From the NCBI RefSeq assembly GCF_034313845.1, contig NZ_JAVIWN010000001.1: a stretch of DNA of 64,000 nt. The stretch is one strand, 5' to 3'. Below the pieces are notes generated by a model. That model saw only the letters and a list, made by a program, of their open reading frames with translations. It was not told where the DNA came from and searched no databases. The translations under genes were made by a program, and so were the position numbers. This document shows, piece by piece, positions 1 to 6,588 of this stretch. Source of the DNA: Actimicrobium sp034313845. Its GTDB lineage: Bacteria; Pseudomonadota; Gammaproteobacteria; Burkholderiales; Burkholderiaceae_D. Positions within the stretch are counted from its first letter, which is position 1, and every line of letters begins with the position of its first letter.

Positions 1-699
1 GCACCGGATGCGACGACGTTGCTGAAATTCCGGCGCTTGCTGGAGACCAATGAGCTGACCCAGCGTATGTTCATCGCCATCAACGCTACGCTGACCGAGA
101 AAGGCCTGCTGATGCGCTCGGGAACCATTGTTGACGCCACGATCATCAATGCGCCACCCTCGACGAAGAACGTTGAGCACAAGCGTGATGCCGATATGCA
201 CCAGACGAAGAAAGGCAACCAGTGGTACTTCGGTATGAAAGCGCATATCGGCGTCGATGCCGAGAGTGGCTTGGTGCACAGCGTGACCACTACGGCGGCG
301 AACGTGGCCGACATCGTTGAAACGGCAGCACTGCTGCACGGCGACGAAGAAACGGTGTTTGCCGATGCGGGCTACACCGGTGTAGCAAAGCGCGAAGAAA
401 TGAACGACGTGAAGGCGAACTGGCAGATTGCTGCCAAGCGCGGCACGATCAAGAAGGTCAACGAGAAGCGGCCATTGCGCGCCATTCTCGACGAATTGGA
501 GCATGCCAAGGCGAGCATCCGAGCGAAGGTCGAGCATCCATTTCATGTGATAAAAAACCTCTTTCGTCATCGCAAAACCCGCTACAAGGGACTGCCAAAA
601 AACACGGCGCACGTCTTTATGTTGTTCGGCCTGGGAAATCTTGTCATAGCAAAAAACAAGCTTTTGAACCGGCAGGCCCAAGCTCTGTCTACTGCGTGA
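1..699 (+). CDS. IS5-family transposase, 5' end cut by window edge
   Basis: DDE transposase that would cut and paste an IS5-type insertion sequence. The reading frame is open from base 1, so the N-terminus lies outside the window and the internal TTG at 19 is not a real start. Catalytic residues are visible in order: Asp in GTIVDATII, Asp in VFADAGYTG and Glu in the KVEHPFHVIKN block, followed by the usual basic RHRKTRYKGL tail. The visible C-terminal 232 residues look intact. I could not define the terminal inverted repeat after the stop. It lies in a region full of other mobile-element debris, consistent with a genomic island. Confidence 0.88.
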   Translation, partial: APDATTLLKFRRLLETNELTQRMFIAINATLTEKGLLMRSGTIVDATIINAPPSTKNVEHKRDADMHQTKKGNQWYFGMKAHIGVDAESGLVHSVTTTAANVADIVETAALLHGDEETVFADAGYTGVAKREEMNDVKANWQIAAKRGTIKKVNEKRPLRAILDELEHAKASIRAKVEHPFHVIKNLFRHRKTRYKGLPKNTAHVFMLFGLGNLVIAKNKLLNRQAQALSTA

Positions 700-1065
700 A
701 AACAGGATAAAAGGGGCATCGGTTGTTCGATTTTTAGCCCGTAATTTTGGTTTCTCCTCCACTTTTTCGAAAATAAAATTTGCTGGAAGCGTAGTCAGCC
801 ATTTCCATTCTTGGATTCGGCTTTATTCAGTGGTTCCCTAGTACAATTTTAACTTCATATGATACAAAAGTATCACACGCATAATTATTACCATTTTGAA
901 GGTAAAAATTAGCTTATGTTTTTTAGGGAGTCGCTAATTAAATCATTTTCGTGAATTTCAGTGCCAATTAAATAAATAAATTGCCTTGTGCTTGACATTC
1001 AAAAATAGATTGAATCAGCACTTCCTTAGTAATCTAAATACGCAAATAATAATTGGGAACTTTAC
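700..1065. other. AT-rich spacer with one perfect short palindrome
   Basis: No gene is supportable here. The DNA is clearly more AT-rich than the rest of the window. A perfect inverted repeat TGATAC-aaaa-GTATCA sits at 860-875 and could be an operator for the small gene starting at 1066, but nothing else supports that. The right edge of the IS5-type element must lie somewhere in the first part. Confidence 0.4.
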
Positions 1066-1320
1066 ATGCCTATAACTTCACATTGTTTGATTTTATTGCA
1101 AACAACCCCAGGGTTGGGTTTGCCATTAACGGTCAGTGGTATTGATCGGAATAAATTATCATTTACTGCAACTATTGAAATAGACGGCAAAGTTTTTTGT
1201 CGTGGAAAGGTTTATGATAACCCCAGCGAATTAAGAGCAACATTGATAGCTTCTAATTCCGCTACATATCCTCATCTTTACTACCAAAATAAATCTTTAC
1301 ATGACTGGGGTATAGTTTAA
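1066..1320 (+). CDS. hypothetical protein, 84 aa, AT-rich
   Basis: I do not recognise this protein. It has no signal peptide or membrane segment and a mixed polar composition (GIDRNKLSFTATIEIDGKVF), with alternating hydrophobic residues suggesting beta strands. A weak ribosome site (GGGA, about 8 nt upstream) precedes the ATG. Base composition is far more AT-rich than the core genes of the window, as expected of island cargo. It stands alone, between the IS5 transposase and a pair of inverted repeats. It may be a genuine orphan gene or chance. Confidence 0.45.
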   Translation: MPITSHCLILLQTTPGLGLPLTVSGIDRNKLSFTATIEIDGKVFCRGKVYDNPSELRATLIASNSATYPHLYYQNKSLHDWGIV

Positions 1321-1441
1321 ATCAGTTGTGGAAATGGTGTTTTAAATATTTTATTTTTAACATTTCAATTTAAATCCAAACAAGCCGCGTGCGGGCTGGC
1401 GCACGATCTTTAACCAAGCGTGATCGCAGCCATCGTTCTGG

Positions 1442-1731
1442 GGATCTACGCCGGAATCCCCGAAAATTTTGTCACGCCAAATTCAGCTCGGATATACCGA
1501 TGAACTGCGCCTCAACCGGCGGAATTTGTCCAAATTAGTTGACGGGAGACATCTGATTTCTGACAAGCGCGACTAGGCTTCGTGGCTAGCCTCTCCGTCC
1601 CGGTTAAATCAGGTACGTAATTCAGTATCAGATTGAACTGGGGAACGAAAATTGAGAATAAAAGAATTTCTGTCACTCAAAATCGCCGCAAATCTTCCCA
1701 ACGGAATTTTCGAGGGTTCCGGCGTACATCC
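1442..1731. repeat. 290-bp segment bounded by ~28-nt imperfect inverted repeats
   Basis: The left arm at 1442-1474, read on the minus strand, is AATTTTCGGGGATTCCGGCG followed by TAGATCC. The right arm at 1703-1731 on the plus strand is AATTTTCGAGGGTTCCGGCG followed by TACATCC. The arms match at about 24 of 27 positions and point outward. A third, more diverged copy is at 3180-3206. The interior has no convincing gene. This looks like a relic or miniature element, or the paired ends of a lost insertion sequence; I do not assign a family. Confidence 0.6.
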
Positions 1732-1748
1732 CCTATCTGGACTAAAAA

Positions 1749-2156
1749 ATGACTAACAAACTCAAATTGATCGTTGGATTGTGTGTAGCAGCATCAACGA
1801 TAACAATTGCAAGTGCTCGTGAGATTCAATGCAAGATCGCAGATGCTTTTGATAGCCCAGAGGGCGCAATTCTTTTTGATTACGATGACAACAGAAAAGT
1901 TCTTACCATCGTAAAAACTGTTGGGCAAAGTGCTGTGTTCATTGATAACCAGTACTCGTGGATCAGAGAAGCAGTTGGCAAACCTGCTAATGACATTTCG
2001 AAAGATCCCAACCTAATCTGGGCTCGTCACCAAGGTCAGCACAACTGGGAATTCAAGTTGGATCGGCAAAATGGAACGATCCAAATAAATCAAACTCGAA
2101 TGCAAATGTATTGGAAGGGAAGATGCAAACTTGTCGACAGAAGCAACAAGCTTTGA
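1749..2156 (+). CDS. hypothetical secreted protein, 135 aa
   Basis: Unrecognised small exported protein. Residues 1-23 form a standard Sec signal peptide (basic MTNKLK, hydrophobic LIVGLCVAASTITIA, then SA before the predicted cut). The mature part of about 112 residues has two cysteines, one near each end (REIQC and GRCK), which could form a disulfide in the periplasm. It starts just downstream of an inverted-repeat arm (1703-1731), so its promoter may lie in repeat DNA. It has no operon partner. Composition is AT-rich, consistent with acquired DNA. The signal peptide makes this more convincing than the neighbouring small frames. Confidence 0.6.
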   Translation: MTNKLKLIVGLCVAASTITIASAREIQCKIADAFDSPEGAILFDYDDNRKVLTIVKTVGQSAVFIDNQYSWIREAVGKPANDISKDPNLIWARHQGQHNWEFKLDRQNGTIQINQTRMQMYWKGRCKLVDRSNKL

Positions 2157-2223
2157 TTGAGTTTCTAGTTGGATTTGTTCTATAAAAAAAGTAGGTTTAG
2201 TTTTATTCCCATTGCTGTTAGCA

Positions 2224-2446
2224 GGGGTGGTGTGCACGTAGCTGAAAAAACCGCCACGCAACGTACTTGTTGCATAAGCTCGTTGAAAAACTATTAAATT
2301 GAGCAGCAGACTTATGTAATGCTCCGCAAGGGCAACGATATAACCTGGAAATTCATTGCGCAAACGACCCTTTGCGCAACAAAAAGTGCCGTTTCTGGCC
2401 GTTCTTATCGATGTGGCGGGATTTTCAGCTATGTGCGTGCTACCCC
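2224..2446. repeat. 223-bp segment bounded by 24-nt imperfect inverted repeats
   Basis: The left arm at 2224-2247 read on the minus strand is TTTCAGCTACGTGCACACC plus ACCCC. The right arm at 2423-2446 is TTTCAGCTATGTGCGTGC plus TACCCC. The similarity extends inward into a shared GTGGCGG-containing stretch. A third copy is on the plus strand at 4004-4027 (GCAGCTATGTGCACACT plus CCCC). No coding capacity is evident inside. The outward-facing arrangement matches that of the 1442-1731 repeat pair, suggesting ends of related, deleted insertion sequences. Confidence 0.6.
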
Positions 2447-2747
2447 AGTACCGTGGATTTCGACGGGGTTCCTCCCAGTTCGATGACGACAAGACATAGC
2501 GGCTTGCAATCGAAAATGGTCCAGCTCGCAATCAGCGCCGTTTTGAGCTCATATTATTTGCAAATCAGCTCACGCACTGTGCGACCAGCTTGTAATCCGC
2601 CGCCGCCAGTTCACGCTTTTTACGACTGACCGGAGCACTGGATGTAGTACATGCGGTCTAAAAATAAGGAAACTTGTCGGAGACTCTCGGAACCTGACAT
2701 TGAAATCTATACTGATTTTCCTTACTCATTTCAGGCGTTTTTGCGAG

Positions 2748-3084
2748 TGTCATTTTCAGAAGACGACTGCACGTAACGTCAGGAGCCGCATGCACTCGTT
2801 GCTTATAGAGCGACGTATAGAGGGGCCTTACCGATCTTGAGCCGTACAGCAGCCTCGCGAACGTTCAGACGCCTGGCAGATCGAATTATGGCAACTTGTC
2901 GGTTGATTGCCGGAATTTGCGGGGGTTCTTGCTTTGTTCGTCGCGCCGTGTTTGTAACTTCTGAGCACTTTCGGCCTCTCGCGGCATTTTGTGCATAGGA
3001 CTTCTGACACGTCACATTCAGGAGTCGGAAGCATTGACTGTGGTCAGCTCAATGATCTGATGCAGTTGTCTTCTGAAAATGACA
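2748..3084. mobile_element. 337-bp miniature element with Tn402/Tn5053-type ends
   Basis: The left 25-bp end at 2748-2772 begins TGTCATTTTCAGAAGACG and ends ACTGCAC. From memory this matches the terminal repeat of Tn402/Tn5053-family transposons and class 1 integrons. The right end at 3060-3084 is its inverse with two differences. Both ends are followed inward by sub-repeats of the form ACGTCAGRAGYC..ATGCAC (2776-2795, and inverted at about 2991-3012), the layout of TniA binding sites. The interior carries no transposase. A minus-strand frame at 2803-3015 ends in a helix-turn-helix-like LNVREAAVRLKIGKAPLYVAL without its final residue being diagnostic; it resembles a resolvase C-terminus. No 5-bp target duplication is visible (GCGAG versus GTCTG). 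Confidence 0.75.
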
Positions 3085-3381
3085 GTCTGTTAAGAAATGT
3101 TCAACAAACACTCGTTTTATGAACGTTACGCATGATGCACCGAAAATAGGTTTTTTATTTTCGTTATTGTCACGGTGACGGAAATTTCGGCGGTTCCGGC
3201 GTCGATTGCTAATTTAGTAAACTTATCGGTAGGTGAACTATTGTTACCATGATGCATCTTGCCGCGGTAATATTGTGTCCAAGCTTGAAATGCCGCCCAT
3301 AACCAACCCGCGTTTACTATAATCAGAAATTAGGTTGATATTGTTATTGATCACTTCTAGCAAAGTTATGCACGCCTTGTC

Positions 3382-3612
3382 ATGAAACGAAATTCCCCGA
3401 CCGATATTGGCAGTCTTGACGATCTGAGTCGACTTGATGAGGTCATTGTTGACAAGCGGCTCGGCAAGCGCGCGATAGCGAAAAAAAGCCGCCGAAATCG
3501 CCATTATGAAAATCAGTTCATACGCAATGCGTTGACACGATTTCCTGATGCAATACATTCGACAGAAGATGAGACAACGTTGTCTGCCGAAGACTTGATG
3601 CACTCACCTTGA
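3382..3612 (+). CDS. possible small hypothetical protein, 76 aa
   Basis: A plus-strand frame with a protein-like charged composition (DDLSRLDEVIVDK, then a basic RAIAKKSRRNRHYENQ stretch). I see no signal peptide, no membrane segment, no recognised domain and no good ribosome site. An opposite-strand frame (3244-3603) covers the same bases and is no better supported. It lies between the Tn402-like element and a recombinase stump. It could equally be a fragment of a larger lost gene. Confidence 0.25.
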   Translation: MKRNSPTDIGSLDDLSRLDEVIVDKRLGKRAIAKKSRRNRHYENQFIRNALTRFPDAIHSTEDETTLSAEDLMHSP

Positions 3613-3730
3613 ATACAGCGGGATGGCGTATTGACAGCCCACCCCCAACGTTAGCAACAGTCGCGATACAAGTCGCGCTCGGCATAACGACCATAACTCA
3701 TCTATTTATAAAACCGGACAGGGAGAGACC

Positions 3731-3850
3731 GAGGTTATAGAGTTACGTCGCCTTACTGGTGTCGGCGAGCAGAAATCAACGTTCGCGTGTGAGTTCGGCA
3801 TCAGTCGGGAGACCCTGTGTCAATACTCGAAGGTTGTGCCAACTCCTTAA
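3731..3850 (+). pseudogene. serine recombinase C-terminal remnant
   Basis: Reading from 3731 gives ELRRLTGVGEQKSTFACEF followed by GISRETLCQY and a stop at 3848-3850. This matches the C-terminal helix-turn-helix of invertase/resolvase serine recombinases, whose usual pattern is GEQK..LAREFGISRETLYQYLR. The reading frame has no start, the catalytic N-terminal domain is absent, and substitutions such as CEF and LCQY suggest decay. It shows that a recombinase-bearing element once occupied this island end. Confidence 0.6.
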
Positions 3851-4205
3851 CCCGACTTTTCGTTCCACTGCACCTCAAATTGTGACGGTTTGCACGTCGT
3901 TTTTCTGGTTTTTAAGTATGATTTGACAGTTTAATTGATGACTTTATGAACTTCTTGAATAGACTTTTCATCGGTTTTTACAAAAATCCGTCGTGTGGCG
4001 CAAATTGCAGCTATGTGCACACTCCCCCCCAAATAGGTCTAGCGACTCGCGTTCCAAATCGACCTTGCTCGCATTCGGCCACGAAAATTTCCGAAGAGCA
4101 CTCCCATGCCGAGCGCAAAAAAATAACCGCCTCTACGACAGTTAAATGCTGCTGTTGGTTGTCAGGGAAGGGAAACAACATTTAAAGCAACAGCACTGAT
4201 TATCC
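3851..4205. other. degenerate non-coding stretch with a dispersed repeat copy
   Basis: No gene can be supported. The stretch contains the third copy of the CAGCTATGTGC repeat at 4004-4027, in the same orientation as the copy at 2423-2446, and a C-rich run (CCCCCCC) directly after it. The short plus frame at 3946-4185 crosses the repeat and looks non-coding. Confidence 0.4.
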
Positions 4206-4210
4206 AATAT

Positions 4211-4325
4211 TTGCCACTCTGCGTGGCCGGTCATGTCGCTGGCAAGCACGCAGTGATTGGTGCCGGTGTAGGCTGTGCGACTGGTCGCCATCAGGCGAAC
4301 AAGAAGGATCGTGCAGCGGCGGCGG
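4211..4325 (+). pseudogene. glycine-zipper protein remnant
   Basis: The stretch VAGHVAGKHAVIGAGVGC followed by ATGRHQANKK resembles the C-terminal part of small envelope proteins with a glycine-zipper segment (pattern G..VGKHHAVAGAAAGCVIGHHEAKKK), here without a signal peptide or start region. The frame runs on to 4465, but the later residues no longer resemble the family. I read it as the tail of an eroded envelope gene rather than a working protein. The 400 bases between here and the tRNA fragment show nothing else. Confidence 0.45.
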
Positions 4326-4746
4326 CAAGGCAGGACAGCGCTGTGCCAATATCCAGTGCTACGGTGTCGACTAAATTACGTTCCTCGCAGTACGTACGCC
4401 CGATTTCTGATGCCTTCATAGCCGCGAGCATAGCGATATCGGGACGCGACAGCGATGACATCTGAACGATGTCTCGGGTCGCCCGCGGTACGCATGCAAG
4501 GAAGTGTGGCAGGCTATTGGCCGCTTATCGGTAGTGGCTGCATGCGGCCAATGTGCGTACTATCCGAGTAAATCTGATCATTACGCAAGCATCAAGATCG
4601 CCCCTTCAGGAGTAGCGTGATGAAGGGCCAATGTTGTGGGTCGAAATATGGGGAATTTCGAGCGCATTTGGCACAAATTGCACGTATTTACAAAAAAATA
4701 GACTAATAAAATCAATAAGTTACCGTTTTTATTTGCCTATCGTCAA

Positions 4747-4807
4747 GACTCGAAATCCAGTGTACGGGTCTCCCGTACCGTCGGTTCGAATCCGACCCTC
4801 TCCGCCA
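4747..4807 (+). other. 3' fragment of tRNA-Ser(CGA), probable attachment site
   Basis: From the anticodon loop (ACTCGAAAT, anticodon CGA at 4751-4753) the sequence reads as a serine tRNA: a variable arm hairpin TGTACGGG-tct-CCCGTAC, a T arm with GGTTCGAATCC, and the acceptor end CTCTCC-G-CCA at 4799-4807. The 5' half is missing: the five bases before the loop do not pair with the 3' side of the anticodon stem, and no D arm is found upstream. A tRNA 3' half beginning in the anticodon loop is the usual footprint of tyrosine-recombinase integration, so this should be the far att site of an island lying to the left. Confidence 0.8.
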
Positions 4808-4843
4808 ATATGAGCTTCAAAATTAAGCACTAAGCGACAAAAA

Positions 4844-4868
4844 GGCCCCGAAATCGGGGCTTTTTTTT
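4844..4868 (+). terminator. rho-independent terminator of the tRNA-Ser locus
   Basis: Hairpin GCCCCG-aaat-CGGGGC (4845-4860) followed by eight T residues. It sits 37 bases after the tRNA CCA end and was presumably the native terminator of the intact tRNA gene, now left on the chromosomal side of the attachment site. Confidence 0.85.
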
Positions 4869-4885
4869 GCGCGCTCAAATTCCAA

Positions 4886-5480
4886 GTGCAGGGAATTCCG
4901 GTGCCGGGTGATGGCCGGAATGCGGCGGATTGGTGCTCTGAGGATAAGTTTGCCGTGGTGCTGGAGACAGCGGCCCTGAACGAAACCGACCTGGTCGAAT
5001 ACGGCCGTCGCAAAGGCTTGTTCGTGGAACAGAGTGCGGCCTGGCGGCAAGTCTGTCAGAAGGCTAATGCGAGGTCGGTCAAACGTCTACGGATCAAGCA
5101 GTTGGAGAAAAAATTGCTTCGCAAAAAGAAAGCGTTGGCCGAAGCGGCAGCGCTGCTACTGCTATCAAAAAGTTGCAGGCGATCTGGGGCGATCAGGCGG
5201 ACGACTGATCAGCACCTGGACCGCCAGTTGATCGTATCGCTGGTCACTGATGGCAGTGTTCGGTGGTGTGCGCCATGCACTGGCTTGCACCGAAGCGACG
5301 ATCAGCATCCGAACCTTGCAACGCTGGATACGCGAAGGTGGTGCTGATAGCCATGACCGGCGTCGAACGGCGCGTCGTAATACCTCGACAAATAAGCTCG
5401 GCGGGATAGAACGCGAAGTGCTGCTGGCGATAGCCGACAGCAGCGAATTCGCCAGCCTGCCGCCGGGCCAGATTGCATCG
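4886..5480 (+). pseudogene. IS3-family transposase relic (orfA and start of orfB)
   Basis: orfA is recognisable from SEDKFAVVLETAALNETDL through KALAEAAALL. A frameshift near 5165 moves the expected end KKLQAIWGDQADD (stop at 5206-5208) into another frame. The orfB start follows (DRQLIVSLVTDG) and continues, after further shifts, with RHALACTEATISIRTLQRWI and SSEFASLPPGQIAS. There homology stops abruptly near 5480; the catalytic DDE core of orfB is gone. The element is dead. It lies immediately outside the tRNA attachment site, on the chromosomal side. Confidence 0.8.
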
Positions 5481-5589
5481 CCAATTCAATTCTGTTGATT
5501 TACGGTCATTAATGGTGAGTAGGCCCAATCAAACCAACCCTGCATCTTAAGACAGTACATCTACTCTCACCGGCAACGATCGGATCGTC

Positions 5590-6573
5590 TTATTTGGCGT
5601 GCTCAGCCACGAGCACCACAAATTTATCTGCCACGACGCTGGGCAGATAGACCGTTTTAGTCACACTATCCATCGCCATCGTCTTGGCACCCTTTACGGT
5701 AGCCATGTTTGGCAACGCGGTGTAATGGTCAGGTCCGTCCTGATGCGTAATCGATAGCGTACCTTGCCCACCACCATCAGAGCTCAACACGGTTTTCGAG
5801 GAGGCATCAAAGACTGCGACATCCGGATGCTCGCCGATGGCAAACTGCGTCACCCGTTTTCCGGTGCGGCTGTCCGTCACTGCCATGATGCGGTTCTGGC
5901 AGGTCGAAAACAGGCGCGCGTTGATGGGATCGATGGCCAGACCAGTCGGCTCCGTGCAGCCTGCCAATGTCCATGTCGCGACCACTTTGTCCGATGCCGT
6001 ATCAATCACGTTGATACCAGGGTGGTCTTCGATGTTGAAATAGACGCGACCTTGGCCATCGCTGACGGCTGATTCCGGCCTGCCGGTCGTCACACCGCTG
6101 GCGATGAGCTGCAGGATCTTTGCATCGATGACGTCGTAGCTTGCTGTTTTACCGTTGAAGACATAGACCTTGCCGGCCTCTGGTACGTACAGAATGGCGT
6201 CCGGGTTTTGGCCTTTGACCGCGATTTCGGCGATGGGTTTGAGCGACTCCAGTTCGAACACGGTGACCGTATTGCTTTTGCCGTTACTGGTGAAGCCAAT
6301 TCTCAAATCTTGGGCGAAAGCAACGCCGTGCACACCTTGCGTTGAAGCGATCGACCCCACCGGGGTGCCAGCCGGCAGGGCCAGCACATCGACGCGGTCG
6401 CCGCGGGTCACGTACAGGCGCTGACGAACCTGGTCGATGGCGGTGTAGTCCCAACGGGAGGGTGCACCGAGGTCAAGCCGGCGGGTAACTGCATAGGATG
6501 GGTCGGCAGCCAGTGCCGCACTGGCTGCCGCGGAGGCCGCCAGCATGGCGAGGATCAATATCGTTTTGTTCAT
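5590..6573 (-). CDS. YncE-like periplasmic beta-propeller protein
   Basis: A 327-residue exported protein with a clear signal peptide (MNKTILILAMLAASAAASAA, cut after ALA). The body is built of repeated YVTN-type propeller blades, for example RLYVTRGDRVDVLALPAG, KVYVFNGKTASYDVID and RVYFNIEDHPGINVID. Such proteins are related to E. coli YncE, which is paired with the TonB receptor YncD. Here too it lies 15 bases downstream of a TonB-dependent receptor on the same strand, so the two form an operon. Its ligand is unknown, and I would not assign an enzymatic role. A GAGG ribosome site lies about 8 nt before the ATG. Confidence 0.85.
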   Translation of the reverse strand: MNKTILILAMLAASAAASAALAADPSYAVTRRLDLGAPSRWDYTAIDQVRQRLYVTRGDRVDVLALPAGTPVGSIASTQGVHGVAFAQDLRIGFTSNGKSNTVTVFELESLKPIAEIAVKGQNPDAILYVPEAGKVYVFNGKTASYDVIDAKILQLIASGVTTGRPESAVSDGQGRVYFNIEDHPGINVIDTASDKVVATWTLAGCTEPTGLAIDPINARLFSTCQNRIMAVTDSRTGKRVTQFAIGEHPDVAVFDASSKTVLSSDGGGQGTLSITHQDGPDHYTALPNMATVKGAKTMAMDSVTKTVYLPSVVADKFVVLVAEHAK

Positions 6574-6588
6574 GGGAGGATCCTCGGA

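Noticed and set aside
121..143. GGAACC and CCAC inside the IS5 transposase
   Set aside because: Spacing is 10 bases and the site is inside coding sequence.
2743..3089. Target-site duplication around the Tn402-like element
   Set aside because: The five flanking bases differ (GCGAG and GTCTG), so no recent transposition can be claimed.
4669..4682. TGGCACA...TTGCA, resembling a sigma-54 promoter
   Set aside because: Only eight bases separate GG and GC instead of ten, and no gene follows.
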